From assembly GCA_035325905.1 (NCBI GenBank), contig DAOKYY010000022.1:1-49166 (forward strand): 49,166 nucleotides of DNA, read 5' to 3'. How positions within the stretch are numbered: the stretch's first letter is position 1; every line of letters begins with the position of its first letter. This document shows positions 8,479 to 17,683 of the stretch, piece after piece. Both the position numbers and the translations under genes were made by a program. The notes below the pieces were generated by a model. That model saw only the letters and a program-made list of their open reading frames with translations. It was not told the DNA's origin and searched no databases. Source of the stretch: DYGX01 sp035325905 (GTDB taxonomy: Bacteria > Chloroflexota > Anaerolineae > Aggregatilineales > Aggregatilineaceae).

Positions 8479-10254
8479 TTACGCGGCTCCTTCTATCGTC
8501 GTCTTCTCGGCGCCGGTGGATGTGCCCACCGCCACCGCCAGAATCCCAATCGCAACCAGCACGATCGCGATCAAAATCACGCAATAGGCGAAGGCGTTGC
8601 CGTACCGCCCGTTTTCGACTTCGTTCAGAATCTGGTGCGTCATAATCTTGGTGCCCGGCGTCGTCAGGAAGATGATCGCCGAGATGGTCGTCATCGAGCG
8701 CGCGAAGGCGTAGATCAGGCCGGAAAAAAACGCGGGCCGGATCAGCGGCAGAGTGATGCGGCGGAAGGTCCCGAAGTTGTCCGCGCCGAGGCTGATCGAC
8801 GCTTCCTCGATAGCCGGGTCGATCTGGGATAGCGCCGCGACCCCCGCGCGTAGGGCCGCCGGGACGCTGCGCACGATGTACACCAGCACGATCGCGATCG
8901 CGCCGCCGAAAATGGCGCGCCCGCCGGTCAGCTTGGGAATCAGCGTAAACGTTCCGACGACCGGCAGGGTGATCTCGTGCGGCCCGTTGAAGACCAGCAG
9001 GTAGCCGATACCCAGGATCGTGCCGGGCACCGCGATACCGAGCATGGTCGCGAAGTCCAGCGCGTGGCGCCCGGTGAACTTCTTACGCGCGACCAGGAAC
9101 GCGATCAACATGCCAAGCACGCCGGCGATCGGCGTCGCGATGGCCGAAAGCTGCGTCGTGTCCTTCATCGCTTCGGAGCCGTAGCCGTTGATCACGAAGT
9201 CGAAGTGGTCGAGCGTCAGCTCGTTGTTGACGTTCAGAATCCTGGTGAAGGCCCCGGCGAAGATCACGCCATACACCAGCACGATCAACAGCAGCACGAG
9301 CATCACCGCCGCGAACAGCGGCCAGACGACCAGCGGGTGCCGGATCATCTGCGGGGTGCCGCTTGGCTTACCCGTGACCGAGACGACCGAGGTGCGGCTG
9401 ATCCAGTACCGCTGGACGATAAACACCAGCAGCGACGGCACCAGCAGAATCACCGACAGCACGGCAGCGGCGGTCGTGTCGTACAGCCCGACGATCGAGA
9501 CATAGATACGCGTGGCAAGCACTTCGTAGTTTCCGCCCAGCACCAGGGGGTTGCCGAGGTCCGCGATCGCCTCGACAAACAGCAGCAGGAACGACCCGGC
9601 GATGCCGGGGATCAGCATGGGCACGGTGACGGTGCGGAAGATGCGCCATTTGCTCGCGCCGAGGTTGGTCGCCGCCTCGTCGAGCGCCGGGTCGAGGGCC
9701 TGCATCATCCCGCGCAGGTTGAGATAAGCGACCGGGAAGTACGACAGCGTCAGCACCAGCGTCAGCCCGTCCAGGCCGTAAATATCGTAGCGCTCGCCAA
9801 AAATGTCATACGAGATAATGCCGTTGCGTCCAAAGAGCAGCAGCGCCGCCGTCGCGACGGCGAACGGGGGCGAGATGATCGGCACCAGCGCCAGGATGTG
9901 AATCAGGCGCTTGAGCGGGACGGCGACCTTGACCTGGACATAAGCCATCACGAAGCCGACGAAGGTGCCGGCGGCGGCGACCAGCAGCCCCATCTCCATC
10001 GTGTTGCGGATGATGCGCTGGTAGACCGGGGAGCTGAGGTAATGCTCGAACAGCTCCTTTCCCTTCTCGGTCAGGCTCTCCTCGACCATCGCGTAAATCG
10101 GATTGAGGATCGTGATGACGACGAACAGCACGACCAGCACGAGGCCGATGAACAGGACCGGGTCCTGAAAGATGCGCCAGAACTCGGCAATCCGGCGGTT
10201 GCGGGTGAGGGCCTGAAGAGGCGCGCTCCGGGGCTTGTGGCTGGCGGTTTCCAC
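8479..10254 (-). CDS. ABC transporter permease, fused double-domain FbpB type
   Basis: Single polypeptide of 591 aa with two permease domains in tandem, about 12 membrane helices. Both ATPase-docking EAA loops are visible: 'DEAATNLGASKWRIFRTV' near 200-217 and 'EEASISLGADNFGTFRRI' near 480-497. This architecture is typical of Fe(III), thiamine and 2-aminoethylphosphonate importers. It lies between the binding-protein gene and the ATPase gene, and a hairpin separates it from the former. The metal or ligand cannot be read from the permease. Confidence 0.94.
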   Translation of the reverse strand: METASHKPRSAPLQALTRNRRIAEFWRIFQDPVLFIGLVLVVLFVVITILNPIYAMVEESLTEKGKELFEHYLSSPVYQRIIRNTMEMGLLVAAAGTFVGFVMAYVQVKVAVPLKRLIHILALVPIISPPFAVATAALLLFGRNGIISYDIFGERYDIYGLDGLTLVLTLSYFPVAYLNLRGMMQALDPALDEAATNLGASKWRIFRTVTVPMLIPGIAGSFLLLFVEAIADLGNPLVLGGNYEVLATRIYVSIVGLYDTTAAAVLSVILLVPSLLVFIVQRYWISRTSVVSVTGKPSGTPQMIRHPLVVWPLFAAVMLVLLLIVLVYGVIFAGAFTRILNVNNELTLDHFDFVINGYGSEAMKDTTQLSAIATPIAGVLGMLIAFLVARKKFTGRHALDFATMLGIAVPGTILGIGYLLVFNGPHEITLPVVGTFTLIPKLTGGRAIFGGAIAIVLVYIVRSVPAALRAGVAALSQIDPAIEEASISLGADNFGTFRRITLPLIRPAFFSGLIYAFARSMTTISAIIFLTTPGTKIMTHQILNEVENGRYGNAFAYCVILIAIVLVAIGILAVAVGTSTGAEKTTIEGAA

Positions 10255-10288
10255 GGCGGCAGTCTCCGTTTGCTGTGGGTAGGTGGTC

Positions 10289-10327
10289 CGGCGGTGGAGC
10301 GTCCGGCGTGCGACGGCTCCACCGCCG
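10289..10327 (-). terminator. hairpin between binding-protein and permease genes
   Basis: A 12-bp perfect stem (10289-10300 with 10316-10327) with a 15-nt loop fills the gap between the binding-protein stop and the permease start. There is no T-run. Same position in the operon as the other binding-protein hairpins of this window. Confidence 0.7.
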
Positions 10328-10361
10328 AAGGGTAGACGGTTCGAAACGAAGCGCCCGGTTG

Positions 10362-11471
10362 TTACTCGGTGGGCTGCGGGGCGATCTCGGCGTCGAAGCG
10401 CTCGACCATCTCGGTGCGGTGCATCCCCGCCGCGATGAAGTTGTAGTCCACCAGATTGACATCCTCAAGTTTCGGGGACAGCTCGGAGACCGGGGTCTCC
10501 GGGTTGGTCGGCAGTTGCAGCGAGTTCACCGTGGCGGCGATGGCCTGCGCCTCAGGCGTCAGCGCCCACTCGATCCACTGCTTGGCCGTCTCCGGCTCGG
10601 GGCCGTCCTTGATCAGGGCCATGCCGCCGATCTCGTAGCCGGTGCCTTCTTCGGGGAAGGTGTTGACCACCACGCCCTCGAAGCCTTCGACCTGGAGCTT
10701 CACGCAGTCATGCGCGAAGATGATCGCGACGCCGATCTGGCCGGTCGCGGCCATCTGGCCGGGGGCCGAGCCGGAGCGCGTGTACTGGAGGATGTTCTGG
10801 TGAAGCTGCGCGAAATACTCGAACGCGGCGTCGATCGCGGCCTCGGTCGGGTTGCCCTCTTCGTCGTAGCCGGTGCCTGCTTCGACGGCTTCCAGCTCGT
10901 CGGCCTTCAGCGTTACAATCGTCCAGAACGAGGTGAACGCCGTGCCGGAGGTCGCGGGGTGCGCCATCGCGATGTTGCCCTTCAGCGCGGGGTCGAGCAG
11001 GTCTTCCCACGAGGTCGGCGGCTCAACGCCCAGTTCCTTGAGGTAATCGACGTTCGAGCAGAAGCCAATCGCGCCCATGTAGATGCCATGCCAGGAGTGA
11101 TCGACGCCGACGGCCTTCTCCGGCAGCACCGAGGCCAGCTCTGGCTCGTATGGCTCGATCAGCCCTTCCTCATAGGCGGCGATGAACGCGTCCGCCGGGC
11201 CGCCCCACCACACCGAGAACTCCGGGTCTTCCTGGGTGGCGCGGATACGGGCCAGCGACTCGCCCGACGACATGCGGACGTAGTTGGTCTCGATGCCGGT
11301 CTCTTCCTCGAACGCCTGCGTCATGGCGACGCACCAGTCTTCTTGCGGGGTGCACAGCACGGTCAGCGTGTCATCCTGGGCCTGGACGCGGGTGGCGGGG
11401 CCAGCCGACATCAGCGGGAAAGCCAGGACCGCGATCAGCGCCCACATCACGACAACAGACACCTTCTTCAT
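10362..11471 (-). CDS. ABC substrate-binding protein, Fbp/AfuA-like
   Basis: Periplasmic-type receptor (369 aa) with a signal peptide of about 30 residues ending VQAQ and no lipobox. The mature part shows the class II binding-protein pattern 'LTVLCTPQEDWC...AFEEETGIETNYVR', then 'PATSGTAFTSF' and 'WIEWALTPEAQ', as in FbpA, AfuA and phosphonate-type receptors. The adjacent-tyrosine pair that binds iron in classical FbpA is not evident near the C-terminus ('DYNFIAAGMHR'), so a non-iron ligand such as a phosphorylated sugar or phosphonate is quite possible. The ATG at 11471 follows a strong AAGGAG; six extra in-frame codons upstream are unlikely to be used. Confidence 0.9.
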   Translation of the reverse strand: MKKVSVVVMWALIAVLAFPLMSAGPATRVQAQDDTLTVLCTPQEDWCVAMTQAFEEETGIETNYVRMSSGESLARIRATQEDPEFSVWWGGPADAFIAAYEEGLIEPYEPELASVLPEKAVGVDHSWHGIYMGAIGFCSNVDYLKELGVEPPTSWEDLLDPALKGNIAMAHPATSGTAFTSFWTIVTLKADELEAVEAGTGYDEEGNPTEAAIDAAFEYFAQLHQNILQYTRSGSAPGQMAATGQIGVAIIFAHDCVKLQVEGFEGVVVNTFPEEGTGYEIGGMALIKDGPEPETAKQWIEWALTPEAQAIAATVNSLQLPTNPETPVSELSPKLEDVNLVDYNFIAAGMHRTEMVERFDAEIAPQPTE

Positions 11472-11540
11472 AACGCAACTCCTTTGCATAAGAATTAGGC
11501 AACGAGGCGCTTCGGGCGACGAACCGTCCGAAGGTTCCTT

Positions 11541-11569
11541 ATTCTAGTGTTTTTCAAGCGCACTGACAA
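11541..11569 (-). promoter_or_regulatory. sigma-70-type promoter of the Fbp/Pot-type operon
   Basis: Read leftwards, TTGTCA (11569-11564), a 17-bp spacer and TAGAAT (11546-11541) each match consensus at 5 of 6 positions. It lies 70 bp before the binding-protein start and just beyond the hydrolase stop codon, as expected for a separate operon. Confidence 0.65.
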
Positions 11570-11582
11570 TAAACCCATTGTC

Positions 11583-13463
11583 TTACGAGACGAGCGCCGC
11601 TGCCTGCCGCCCCGGCGCAAGTTCGAACGTGCGGGTATGCCCGGCCCAGCGAATCTCAAGCGTCAGCGCGCAGTCGACGCGCAGGGTGAGGACCGGCGCG
11701 GCTGCGGCGCTCTCGCGGGCCGCGCAGATCAGGTCCGCCGCGCGCCCGCTGCCGAGCGGGTACCGCTCGACGCCGTGCCGCTCCGTCAGGCGGATGTCCC
11801 AGATCAGGTGGCTTTTGCCGCCGCGCCGCAGCCCGATCACATACTCGATCGGGATGTTGATGGCGGACAACCCGGTCCAGCCGACGAAATTCGGCGCTGC
11901 CGGCCGGCCGGGCGTGATATGCTCCGGCGCGTAGTTTTCCCACAGCGTGCCGGTGCTCTCGAACACGCGCGCCACCGCCTCGACATGGTTGCGCGCGATG
12001 TTGTAGGCGAGGCCGTCCTGCCCGGCGCGCTCCAGGCCCTGAAGAACCATATAGTTCGCGGGCGGCCAGACGCCGCCGCGCCAGTAGGCGCCGTCGGCGG
12101 CGTACCCGGCGCTGCCGGCGGCCTGCGACGGGACGCGGTGCGGCCGGTTGAAGCTCGTTGGGTCGTCGAGATGCGCGATCAGGCGCGTGGCGCGCTCCGG
12201 TGGGACGACCGCCGCCAGCAGGCCCCAGTACGCGCCGATGCTCTTGACCCGGCTGAACGCGCCGTCCGGCGCCACGTCATAGTAAAAGCCGCTCGCCTCG
12301 TCCCACATAACGGTATTGACGATCTCGGCCAGCCGCTCGTACTCGGCTTGCAGGCGGGCGTTGAACTCAGGTCGCCCGATGACCGCCGCGATCTGGCGCA
12401 GGACGTGGCAGCTTAGCGCCTGCTGAAGCGTCATGTCGAGCCAGCGGTAGTGGCGGTGGTGCCACTGGGCGTCCGGCACGCGCGTCTGGTTGTCCATACC
12501 GGACGCCAGCCCGGTCGTCCAATAGCTGCCGTCCGGCCAGGTGCGCCAGTCGCGCAGCCAATCGTGATAGGCGACCAGCACCGGGAAGACCGCCGCCAGA
12601 CGCACCTCGTCGCCGGTGAACTGATAGTGCATCCACTCGGTCCAGGCGAGGATATTCGGGCCGGTGCTGCGCGGGTCTTGCGGGCCGAACCGCTCGATCC
12701 CTTCGTCCATCGTGATCTCGCGGCAGATAAAGCCGTCGGGGTGCTGCTTGGCGTAGAAGTTGTCGAGCGTCCCGGCGAAGGGGAAGACGTGCTCGGCGTA
12801 GCGCCCGAACAGCGTCATGAAGCAGCTATCCCACAGGAAGATCGCGTCGTTGAAGGCCGTGTCGATATAGTTGGCAACGAAGCCGGACCCCGACGCAGGC
12901 TGGCGCAGGTGGCTGAACGCGGTCCGCCAGGCGTAGTCGTAGGCCGCCACCCAAGCGGGGTGATCATCCGCGATCAGGCCGGGCAGTTGCGCGGCGTCGT
13001 AGCTGGGCAGCGGCGCAGGATCGGCCCGGCGCAGAGCGAAAGCGTTCTCCCCGGCCGGGTAGCGCAGCGGCAGCCCGAACTGGGCCGAGGCGGGAGTGTC
13101 GCGCAGGTCCAGCCGGGGCAGGCTCGTCTCGATGTGAAACGCGCCGAGCACGCGCTGAATCAGGTGGCGGTCGCCGGGGGCGGCGATGCCGATCAGGTGC
13201 GCCTGACGCCGCAGGTCCCACGCGCTGCCGGGCACCAGCCCGGCGCGGAACACATCGAGCGGCGCCTGAACGACGATCTCCGCCGATTCCAGCCCCGGCA
13301 GCAGCGCGATCCGATCGCCGTCCAGGCGCAGCGTCCAGGCTTCAAAGGACGGCGGCGGGACCATCAGCCCCACCGCCGCGCCCTTGAAGAACGGCTCGAC
13401 TGCGTCGGGGTCGAAGCTGTCCAGCAAGCGTTCGAGCAGGCCGTGCAGGGAGTCAGGAGTCAC
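11583..13463 (-). CDS. GH63/trehalase-like glycoside hydrolase with an SCP2-like N-terminal domain
   Basis: 626 aa. Residues about 165-560 form an (alpha/alpha)6-barrel hydrolase of the GH37/GH63/MGH1 group: 'FLWDSCFM' near 210, 'ASGMDNQTR' near 325 with the candidate acid Asp, 'YWRGGVWPPANYMVL' near 470 and 'GTLWENYAPEH' near 510 with the candidate base Glu. The last 60 residues look like a beta-rich cap. The first 110 residues instead resemble an SCP2-type domain (a 'WTLRLDGDRIALLPG' strand pair, then 'DVFRAGLV' and 'GDRHLIQRVLGAF'). It has a GTG start with a purine-rich site. It lies 50 bp after the AglG-like permease gene, so it probably hydrolyses the imported oligosaccharide, most likely an alpha-linked glucoside. 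There is no signal peptide. Confidence 0.85.
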   Translation of the reverse strand: MTPDSLHGLLERLLDSFDPDAVEPFFKGAAVGLMVPPPSFEAWTLRLDGDRIALLPGLESAEIVVQAPLDVFRAGLVPGSAWDLRRQAHLIGIAAPGDRHLIQRVLGAFHIETSLPRLDLRDTPASAQFGLPLRYPAGENAFALRRADPAPLPSYDAAQLPGLIADDHPAWVAAYDYAWRTAFSHLRQPASGSGFVANYIDTAFNDAIFLWDSCFMTLFGRYAEHVFPFAGTLDNFYAKQHPDGFICREITMDEGIERFGPQDPRSTGPNILAWTEWMHYQFTGDEVRLAAVFPVLVAYHDWLRDWRTWPDGSYWTTGLASGMDNQTRVPDAQWHHRHYRWLDMTLQQALSCHVLRQIAAVIGRPEFNARLQAEYERLAEIVNTVMWDEASGFYYDVAPDGAFSRVKSIGAYWGLLAAVVPPERATRLIAHLDDPTSFNRPHRVPSQAAGSAGYAADGAYWRGGVWPPANYMVLQGLERAGQDGLAYNIARNHVEAVARVFESTGTLWENYAPEHITPGRPAAPNFVGWTGLSAINIPIEYVIGLRRGGKSHLIWDIRLTERHGVERYPLGSGRAADLICAARESAAAAPVLTLRVDCALTLEIRWAGHTRTFELAPGRQAAALVS

Positions 13464-13514
13464 CAGCGCCTCTCGCCTCCCTGCGCCGCCGAAAAGAACC
13501 GCATCACGCGCGCA

Positions 13515-14450
13515 TCATCCTTTGACCGACCCGGCCAGGATGCCGCGCACGAAGTACCGCTGGAGCGCCAGGAAGACGACCAGCGGCAGGGCCATCGAGA
13601 CAAACGCCGCCGCCGTCAGCAGGTGCCAGTTTTGCCCAAGCGAGTTGACCAGGTTGCTCACGGCGTAGGTCAGCGGCGCGTTTCTGCCGCCGCCGACATA
13701 GATCAGCGCGACCAGCAGGTCGTTCCAGACCCATAGAAACTGAAAGATCACCAGCGAGGCGATGGCCGGGACCGACAACGGCAGCGCCAGCCGCAAGAAC
13801 GCGGTTGGATGCGAGCACCCATCCAGATAGGCCGATTCGAAAATCTCCCGTGGGAGCGATCCCATGTAGTTCCGCAGCAGATAGATCGCGTAAGGCAGCC
13901 CATAGCCCGTGTGCGCGATCCAGATGCCGAGAAACGGCACATACGGGTTGTTCGTGATCCCAAGATCGTTAAAGAGCGTCAGGACCGGGATGAAGGTGAG
14001 CTGAAGCGGCACGACGAGCATCCCGACCAGGACGACGAACAGCGCATTCCGCCCGCGAAACTGCATCCACGAGAACGCATACGCCGCGGACGAGGCGAAC
14101 AACAGCGGGAAGAACGTGGCCGGAATCGAGATGATCAGGCTGTTGCGGAACGCCCGCGCCATATTGTAGTTCGGGTTATTGATCACCGCGTCGTAGTTTT
14201 CCAGCGTGTATTGGGTGAAATCGAGCGGGTTTTTCAGCGCCGTCCACCAACCCGAGGACATAATGTCTTGCTGCGGGCGCAGCGAGCTGATCAACAGCCC
14301 AATCGTCGGCAGAATCCAGATCAGGACCAGCAGGATCAGCACCAGGTGCAGGGGGATGCGCGCGAAGAAGCTTCCCCAGTTGAAGCCGGCATGTTGGGTG
14401 CGGCTCTCCGCTGGAGATCGCGTGGACATGGCGGGTGTCGCGGTTGTCAT
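13515..14450 (-). CDS. CUT1 sugar ABC permease, MalG/AglG type
   Basis: Second membrane subunit of an oligosaccharide importer, 311 aa with six helices and a hydrophilic N-terminus of about 28 residues. The EAA loop 'EIFESAYLDGCSHPTAFLRLALPLS' lies near 203-227, with 'DG' conserved as in all CUT1 permeases, and the C-terminus ends 'QRYFVRGILAGSVKG', typical of MalG relatives. Its ATG overlaps the end of the AglF-like gene by 4 bp, giving translational coupling. The family resemblance is to alpha-glucoside systems, but the substrate is inferred from neighbours only. Confidence 0.94.
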   Translation of the reverse strand: MTTATPAMSTRSPAESRTQHAGFNWGSFFARIPLHLVLILLVLIWILPTIGLLISSLRPQQDIMSSGWWTALKNPLDFTQYTLENYDAVINNPNYNMARAFRNSLIISIPATFFPLLFASSAAYAFSWMQFRGRNALFVVLVGMLVVPLQLTFIPVLTLFNDLGITNNPYVPFLGIWIAHTGYGLPYAIYLLRNYMGSLPREIFESAYLDGCSHPTAFLRLALPLSVPAIASLVIFQFLWVWNDLLVALIYVGGGRNAPLTYAVSNLVNSLGQNWHLLTAAAFVSMALPLVVFLALQRYFVRGILAGSVKG

Positions 14451-15922
14451 CGCCTCGCCTCCTGCTTGCGAAATTGGACGATATTGAAGATCATGATTGG
14501 CACGATTGAGAGCATCAGGATCACCGCGATGGCGCTGGCATGGCCGAACTCGCGGTTGCCGCCGTACATCTCGAAGTACATGCGGTTGGCAATCACTTCG
14601 GTGCCGAAGTTGCCGGCCGTCATCACGTAGACGATGTCGAAGACTTTGAGCGCATTGATCACCATCGTCGTCATGACCACGGTGATGGTCGGCATCAGGA
14701 TCGGGATGATGATTCGGAAGAACACCTGGACTTCATTGGCGCCGTCCACGCGGGCCGCTTCAAGCAGCTCCGCCGGGATGCCTTTCAGCGCAGCGGACAG
14801 GACGACCATGCAGAACCCCGTCCAGATCCAGACGCCCACGATAATGAGCGCGATATTGTTGATGCCTTGCGTGCGAATCCAGTCGATCGGCTCTATACCG
14901 GTGTCAAGCGTGGTGTTGATGCCGCGAACCGTCACCTCGTGGGCATCCGCGATGATCTGGTCCCACTGGTCCACCGTCTGCCAGCCGTCGCCTTCGGGGC
15001 GGGTGCCGTTCTGGACATAGGCCAGCGCGACCTCACGCACGCGGCGCTGAAGCGCGTCGCCCTGCTCCTCGGTGAGCGTGCCCGCCGACACCGCCTCGTC
15101 GATGGCGTCCGACTCGGTGCGCTCGATCTGGGCCATGCAGACGTGCGGGATCGCATTACAAACGGCGCGACCGCTGCCTTCTGGCATGGTGGCGATGGCC
15201 GCGTTAATTGAGTCAAGCGCCGCGCGGGGCCACTGTCCCAGCGCCTGCCAGGCTTCGTCTCTCGGCGGCAAATTGCCGTGCAAGTAACCGTTGGCGCGCT
15301 CCGGCAGGATGCTCAGCAGCTCATCCGCCTCGTCGCGCGTCAGCTCCTCACCGGCTACCGCGCTTTCAATCGCGCTCGTCTCGACATCGACGATCGACTG
15401 TCTGACGGTCCCGGCGTCAATCGGGACGCCTTCGCGATTGAGCATCGCGATCCCATCGTTGAGGGTGCCATCCGGATCCGCCGAAACAAGGATGGCGTTC
15501 AGCACTCCAATCTGCTCTGCCGGCTGCAAAGGGGTTCCGGTCGGGCGGAGGTCATAGACGAATTTCCAGATAACGCCCGCGCCCACGAAGGAGATTGCCA
15601 TTGGCATGAAGATAATCGCTTTGGCGAGAGACTCGTAGCGCACGCGGTCTGCCAGCGTGGCGATCAGCAAGCCGAATCCGACCGTCCCGATCGTGAAGAC
15701 GAACAGCCAGAGCAGGTTGTTGCGGAACGCTTCTTGCATCCGGCGGCTGGTCAGAGCGTACTCATAGTTTTCCAGGCCCACAAAATTCTCACCCACCCGG
15801 TCAAAAAAACTAAGGCGAATGGTCTCCAGCGATGGGTAGACCATCAGTAAGAAGAGCAAAAACACCGCCGGGCCGAGGAAAACGGCAGGCCCCCATCTCG
15901 ACTCCTGTGATTTCACGGGCAT
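14447..15922 (-). CDS. CUT1 sugar ABC permease, AglF type, with a large duplicated external insert
   Basis: 491 aa; AglF/MalF relatives without a large loop are about 300. Core helices lie near 12-30, 68-90, 98-123, 354-378, 405-425 and 458-482. The EAA loop is 'ELLEAARVDGANEVQVFFRI' at 385-404. The extra mass is a loop of about 210 residues between core helices 3 and 4, where AglF proteins normally have roughly 30-40 residues. The loop contains two copies of a 61-residue unit (183-243 and 272-332) that align without gaps, sharing AI-x2-AV, LT-x4-D-x-L and WQ-x3-QW. Two cysteines (255 and 262) lie between them. It is probably extracytoplasmic and may contact the binding protein. No ATPase gene follows. 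Confidence 0.92.
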   Translation of the reverse strand: MPVKSQESRWGPAVFLGPAVFLLFLLMVYPSLETIRLSFFDRVGENFVGLENYEYALTSRRMQEAFRNNLLWLFVFTIGTVGFGLLIATLADRVRYESLAKAIIFMPMAISFVGAGVIWKFVYDLRPTGTPLQPAEQIGVLNAILVSADPDGTLNDGIAMLNREGVPIDAGTVRQSIVDVETSAIESAVAGEELTRDEADELLSILPERANGYLHGNLPPRDEAWQALGQWPRAALDSINAAIATMPEGSGRAVCNAIPHVCMAQIERTESDAIDEAVSAGTLTEEQGDALQRRVREVALAYVQNGTRPEGDGWQTVDQWDQIIADAHEVTVRGINTTLDTGIEPIDWIRTQGINNIALIIVGVWIWTGFCMVVLSAALKGIPAELLEAARVDGANEVQVFFRIIIPILMPTITVVMTTMVINALKVFDIVYVMTAGNFGTEVIANRMYFEMYGGNREFGHASAIAVILMLSIVPIMIFNIVQFRKQEARR

Positions 15923-15955
15923 GCTCCTCGTGTGTGTGCATCTGGCAAGAGATGG

Positions 15956-15982
15956 GGCAGCCCATGTCGACCATGGGCTGCC
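15956..15982 (-). terminator. hairpin between the AglE-like and AglF-like genes
   Basis: An 11-bp perfect stem (15956-15966 with 15972-15982) closes a 5-nt loop in the 119-bp gap after the binding-protein stop. No T-run follows. It matches the placement of the other binding-protein hairpins in the window. Confidence 0.72.
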
Positions 15983-16041
15983 ACTCAGAGAGACGGATCG
16001 AGCGTGCGACTGTCGCGCACCCTCGCGCTCGAACTGCCGGG

Positions 16042-17334
16042 TTACTGGGTGGCTTGATACGCCTCGTCCGCGATCGCCTCGATCTCGGCGAGGATATCCG
16101 CCAGCGAATCCGGATTCTGAACGAAGTTCAGCGAGCCGGTCCAGAAGGCCTGGTTCACATCGCCGGGCATCTGGTCGGACGCGTCAAAACGGAACGAATC
16201 CACTTCCAGAAGCAGCTCGCCCGCGCGCCGCGACAGCGGGTCCGGGTACGCGTCCAGCGGGAACTGGTTGTTGGTGGCGATGCCGCTGCCGCCGCTCTCC
16301 AGCCAGCCGACCATCGCTTCCGGCTGCGTCAGGAATTCCATCAGGGCGCGCGCGTTCTCGTTGTCGTTGAACATCACGAACAGGTCCGCGCCACCCAGGC
16401 CGGGCGAGCCATACTGCTCGTCGATGGGCGGGAACAGGAAGAAGTCAAAGTCCTCGCCCGGAACCAGCGCCTCGCCGCCGGGGCAGGACGCGATGAAGGA
16501 CTGGATGAAGCTCGCCTGGCGGTGCAGGTAGGCGCCGGGCGGATCGGTGAACAGCGGGCAGATCGCCTCGCCGAAGGGGGTTGCCACCGTGCCCGCGGCG
16601 CCGCCGAACAGGTAGTCCTCGTTACCGGCGATCTCGCCGAAGGTTTCCCACGCCCGCGTCACTTCTTCGCCGGTCCACTCGATGTCGTGGCTGATCCAGG
16701 CGTCGTAGGCTTCCAGGGGAGCGGTGCGCAGCATGATGTCCTCGATCCAGTCGGTCGCCGGCCAGCCGCTAGCGGCCTGGGACTCCAGGCCGATTGAGAA
16801 GCAAGCCGCGCCGTCATCGTAGATCTGCTGGCAGAGCGCGAGCAGGTCATCCCAGGTCTCCGGGACGGTGTAGCCAGCCGCGTCGAAGGCTTTAGGGCTG
16901 TACCAGATCAGGCTCTTGAGCGCCGCACGCGGGAAAATCCCGTACAGCGTCCCGTCAACCGTACCCAGGTTGATCCAGACTTCGCCGAACTGCTCGTTCA
17001 TCCGGTCCATGTCCAGGAAGTCGAGCGGCACCACATCGCCCTCGGTCAGGAAAGTGGAGATTGCGCCAAAGCTGGGCACACCCGCGATGTCCGGCGGATT
17101 ACCGGCCTCGACGCGCGTGGTCAGCACCGGCACCAGGTCGCGGGTGCTTTCGACTTCGATCCGGCAGCCGGTTTCTTCGACAAACGGCGCGACCATGCCT
17201 TCCCAGTTGGGAAGCTCATCCTCGCCGCTCCAGACTGTCAGGAACGAGATGACACAGTCTTCTTGGGCCAAGCTCGTTGGCGCTACGCTCAGGATCAAAC
17301 CGAGCATAAGCGCGCAGACAACAAACTTACGCAT
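16042..17334 (-). CDS. sugar ABC substrate-binding protein, AglE-like
   Basis: Receptor of the CUT1 alpha-glucoside-type importer, 430 aa. The signal peptide ends SLAQ, without a lipobox. The mature protein carries the family patterns 'DCVISFLTVWSGEDE', 'PPDIAGVPSFG', 'YGIFPRAALKSLIWY' and 'ASGWPATDWIEDIMLR', the last being characteristic of AglE-type receptors rather than of MalE. The ATG at 17334 has a strong GGAGG ribosome site; an open frame continues 53 codons upstream but looks like leader sequence. Two permease genes and a hydrolase gene follow in the same direction. Confidence 0.92.
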   Translation of the reverse strand: MRKFVVCALMLGLILSVAPTSLAQEDCVISFLTVWSGEDELPNWEGMVAPFVEETGCRIEVESTRDLVPVLTTRVEAGNPPDIAGVPSFGAISTFLTEGDVVPLDFLDMDRMNEQFGEVWINLGTVDGTLYGIFPRAALKSLIWYSPKAFDAAGYTVPETWDDLLALCQQIYDDGAACFSIGLESQAASGWPATDWIEDIMLRTAPLEAYDAWISHDIEWTGEEVTRAWETFGEIAGNEDYLFGGAAGTVATPFGEAICPLFTDPPGAYLHRQASFIQSFIASCPGGEALVPGEDFDFFLFPPIDEQYGSPGLGGADLFVMFNDNENARALMEFLTQPEAMVGWLESGGSGIATNNQFPLDAYPDPLSRRAGELLLEVDSFRFDASDQMPGDVNQAFWTGSLNFVQNPDSLADILAEIEAIADEAYQATQ

Positions 17335-17611
17335 AAGGTTTCCTCCAAGACATTCTGAGCTGACTTCCAGCCGAAAGATGAATGGTGCTGCGAAGCGCGA
17401 CCCTTCCCTCCTTTCTTCGTCCGTGCCTGGCGGCGCTCCAAAACGTTCAGCGGGCGCCCGGTCAGCGGGGTCGATCGGATCACGGTATCTCACGCGGCGC
17501 GCTGGCGAACGACGCGCTCAGACGCGAGGACACACGCTTAGACAAAGTTTAGCATCATTTATTATCTGCCGTCATTGGCGCATATTAATCGGCCCGGCCA
17601 AGCCCTTTACT

Positions 17612-17640
17612 ATCGTATGGTCGCGCGGAGGTTGTGTCAA
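17612..17640 (-). promoter_or_regulatory. sigma-70-type promoter of the alpha-glucoside-type operon
   Basis: Read leftwards, a perfect TTGACA (17640-17635), a 17-bp spacer and TACGAT (17617-17612, 4 of 6) form a good promoter. Transcription would start near 17605 and run into the AglE-like gene after a leader of about 270 nt. Confidence 0.65.
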
Positions 17641-17683
17641 GTCGGCTGAGGTCATGGGGTGCAGTTCAGGGTCGAGCAGGCAA

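Noticed and set aside
10289..10327. inverted repeats as insertion-sequence ends
   Set aside because: No transposase anywhere in the window, and each repeat is a short local stem in an intercistronic gap.
8977..11498. long plus-strand open frames (452 and 407 codons) opposite the Fbp-type operon
   Set aside because: Shadows of the minus-strand permease and receptor; extreme Arg/Gln/His/Asp content and no start signals.
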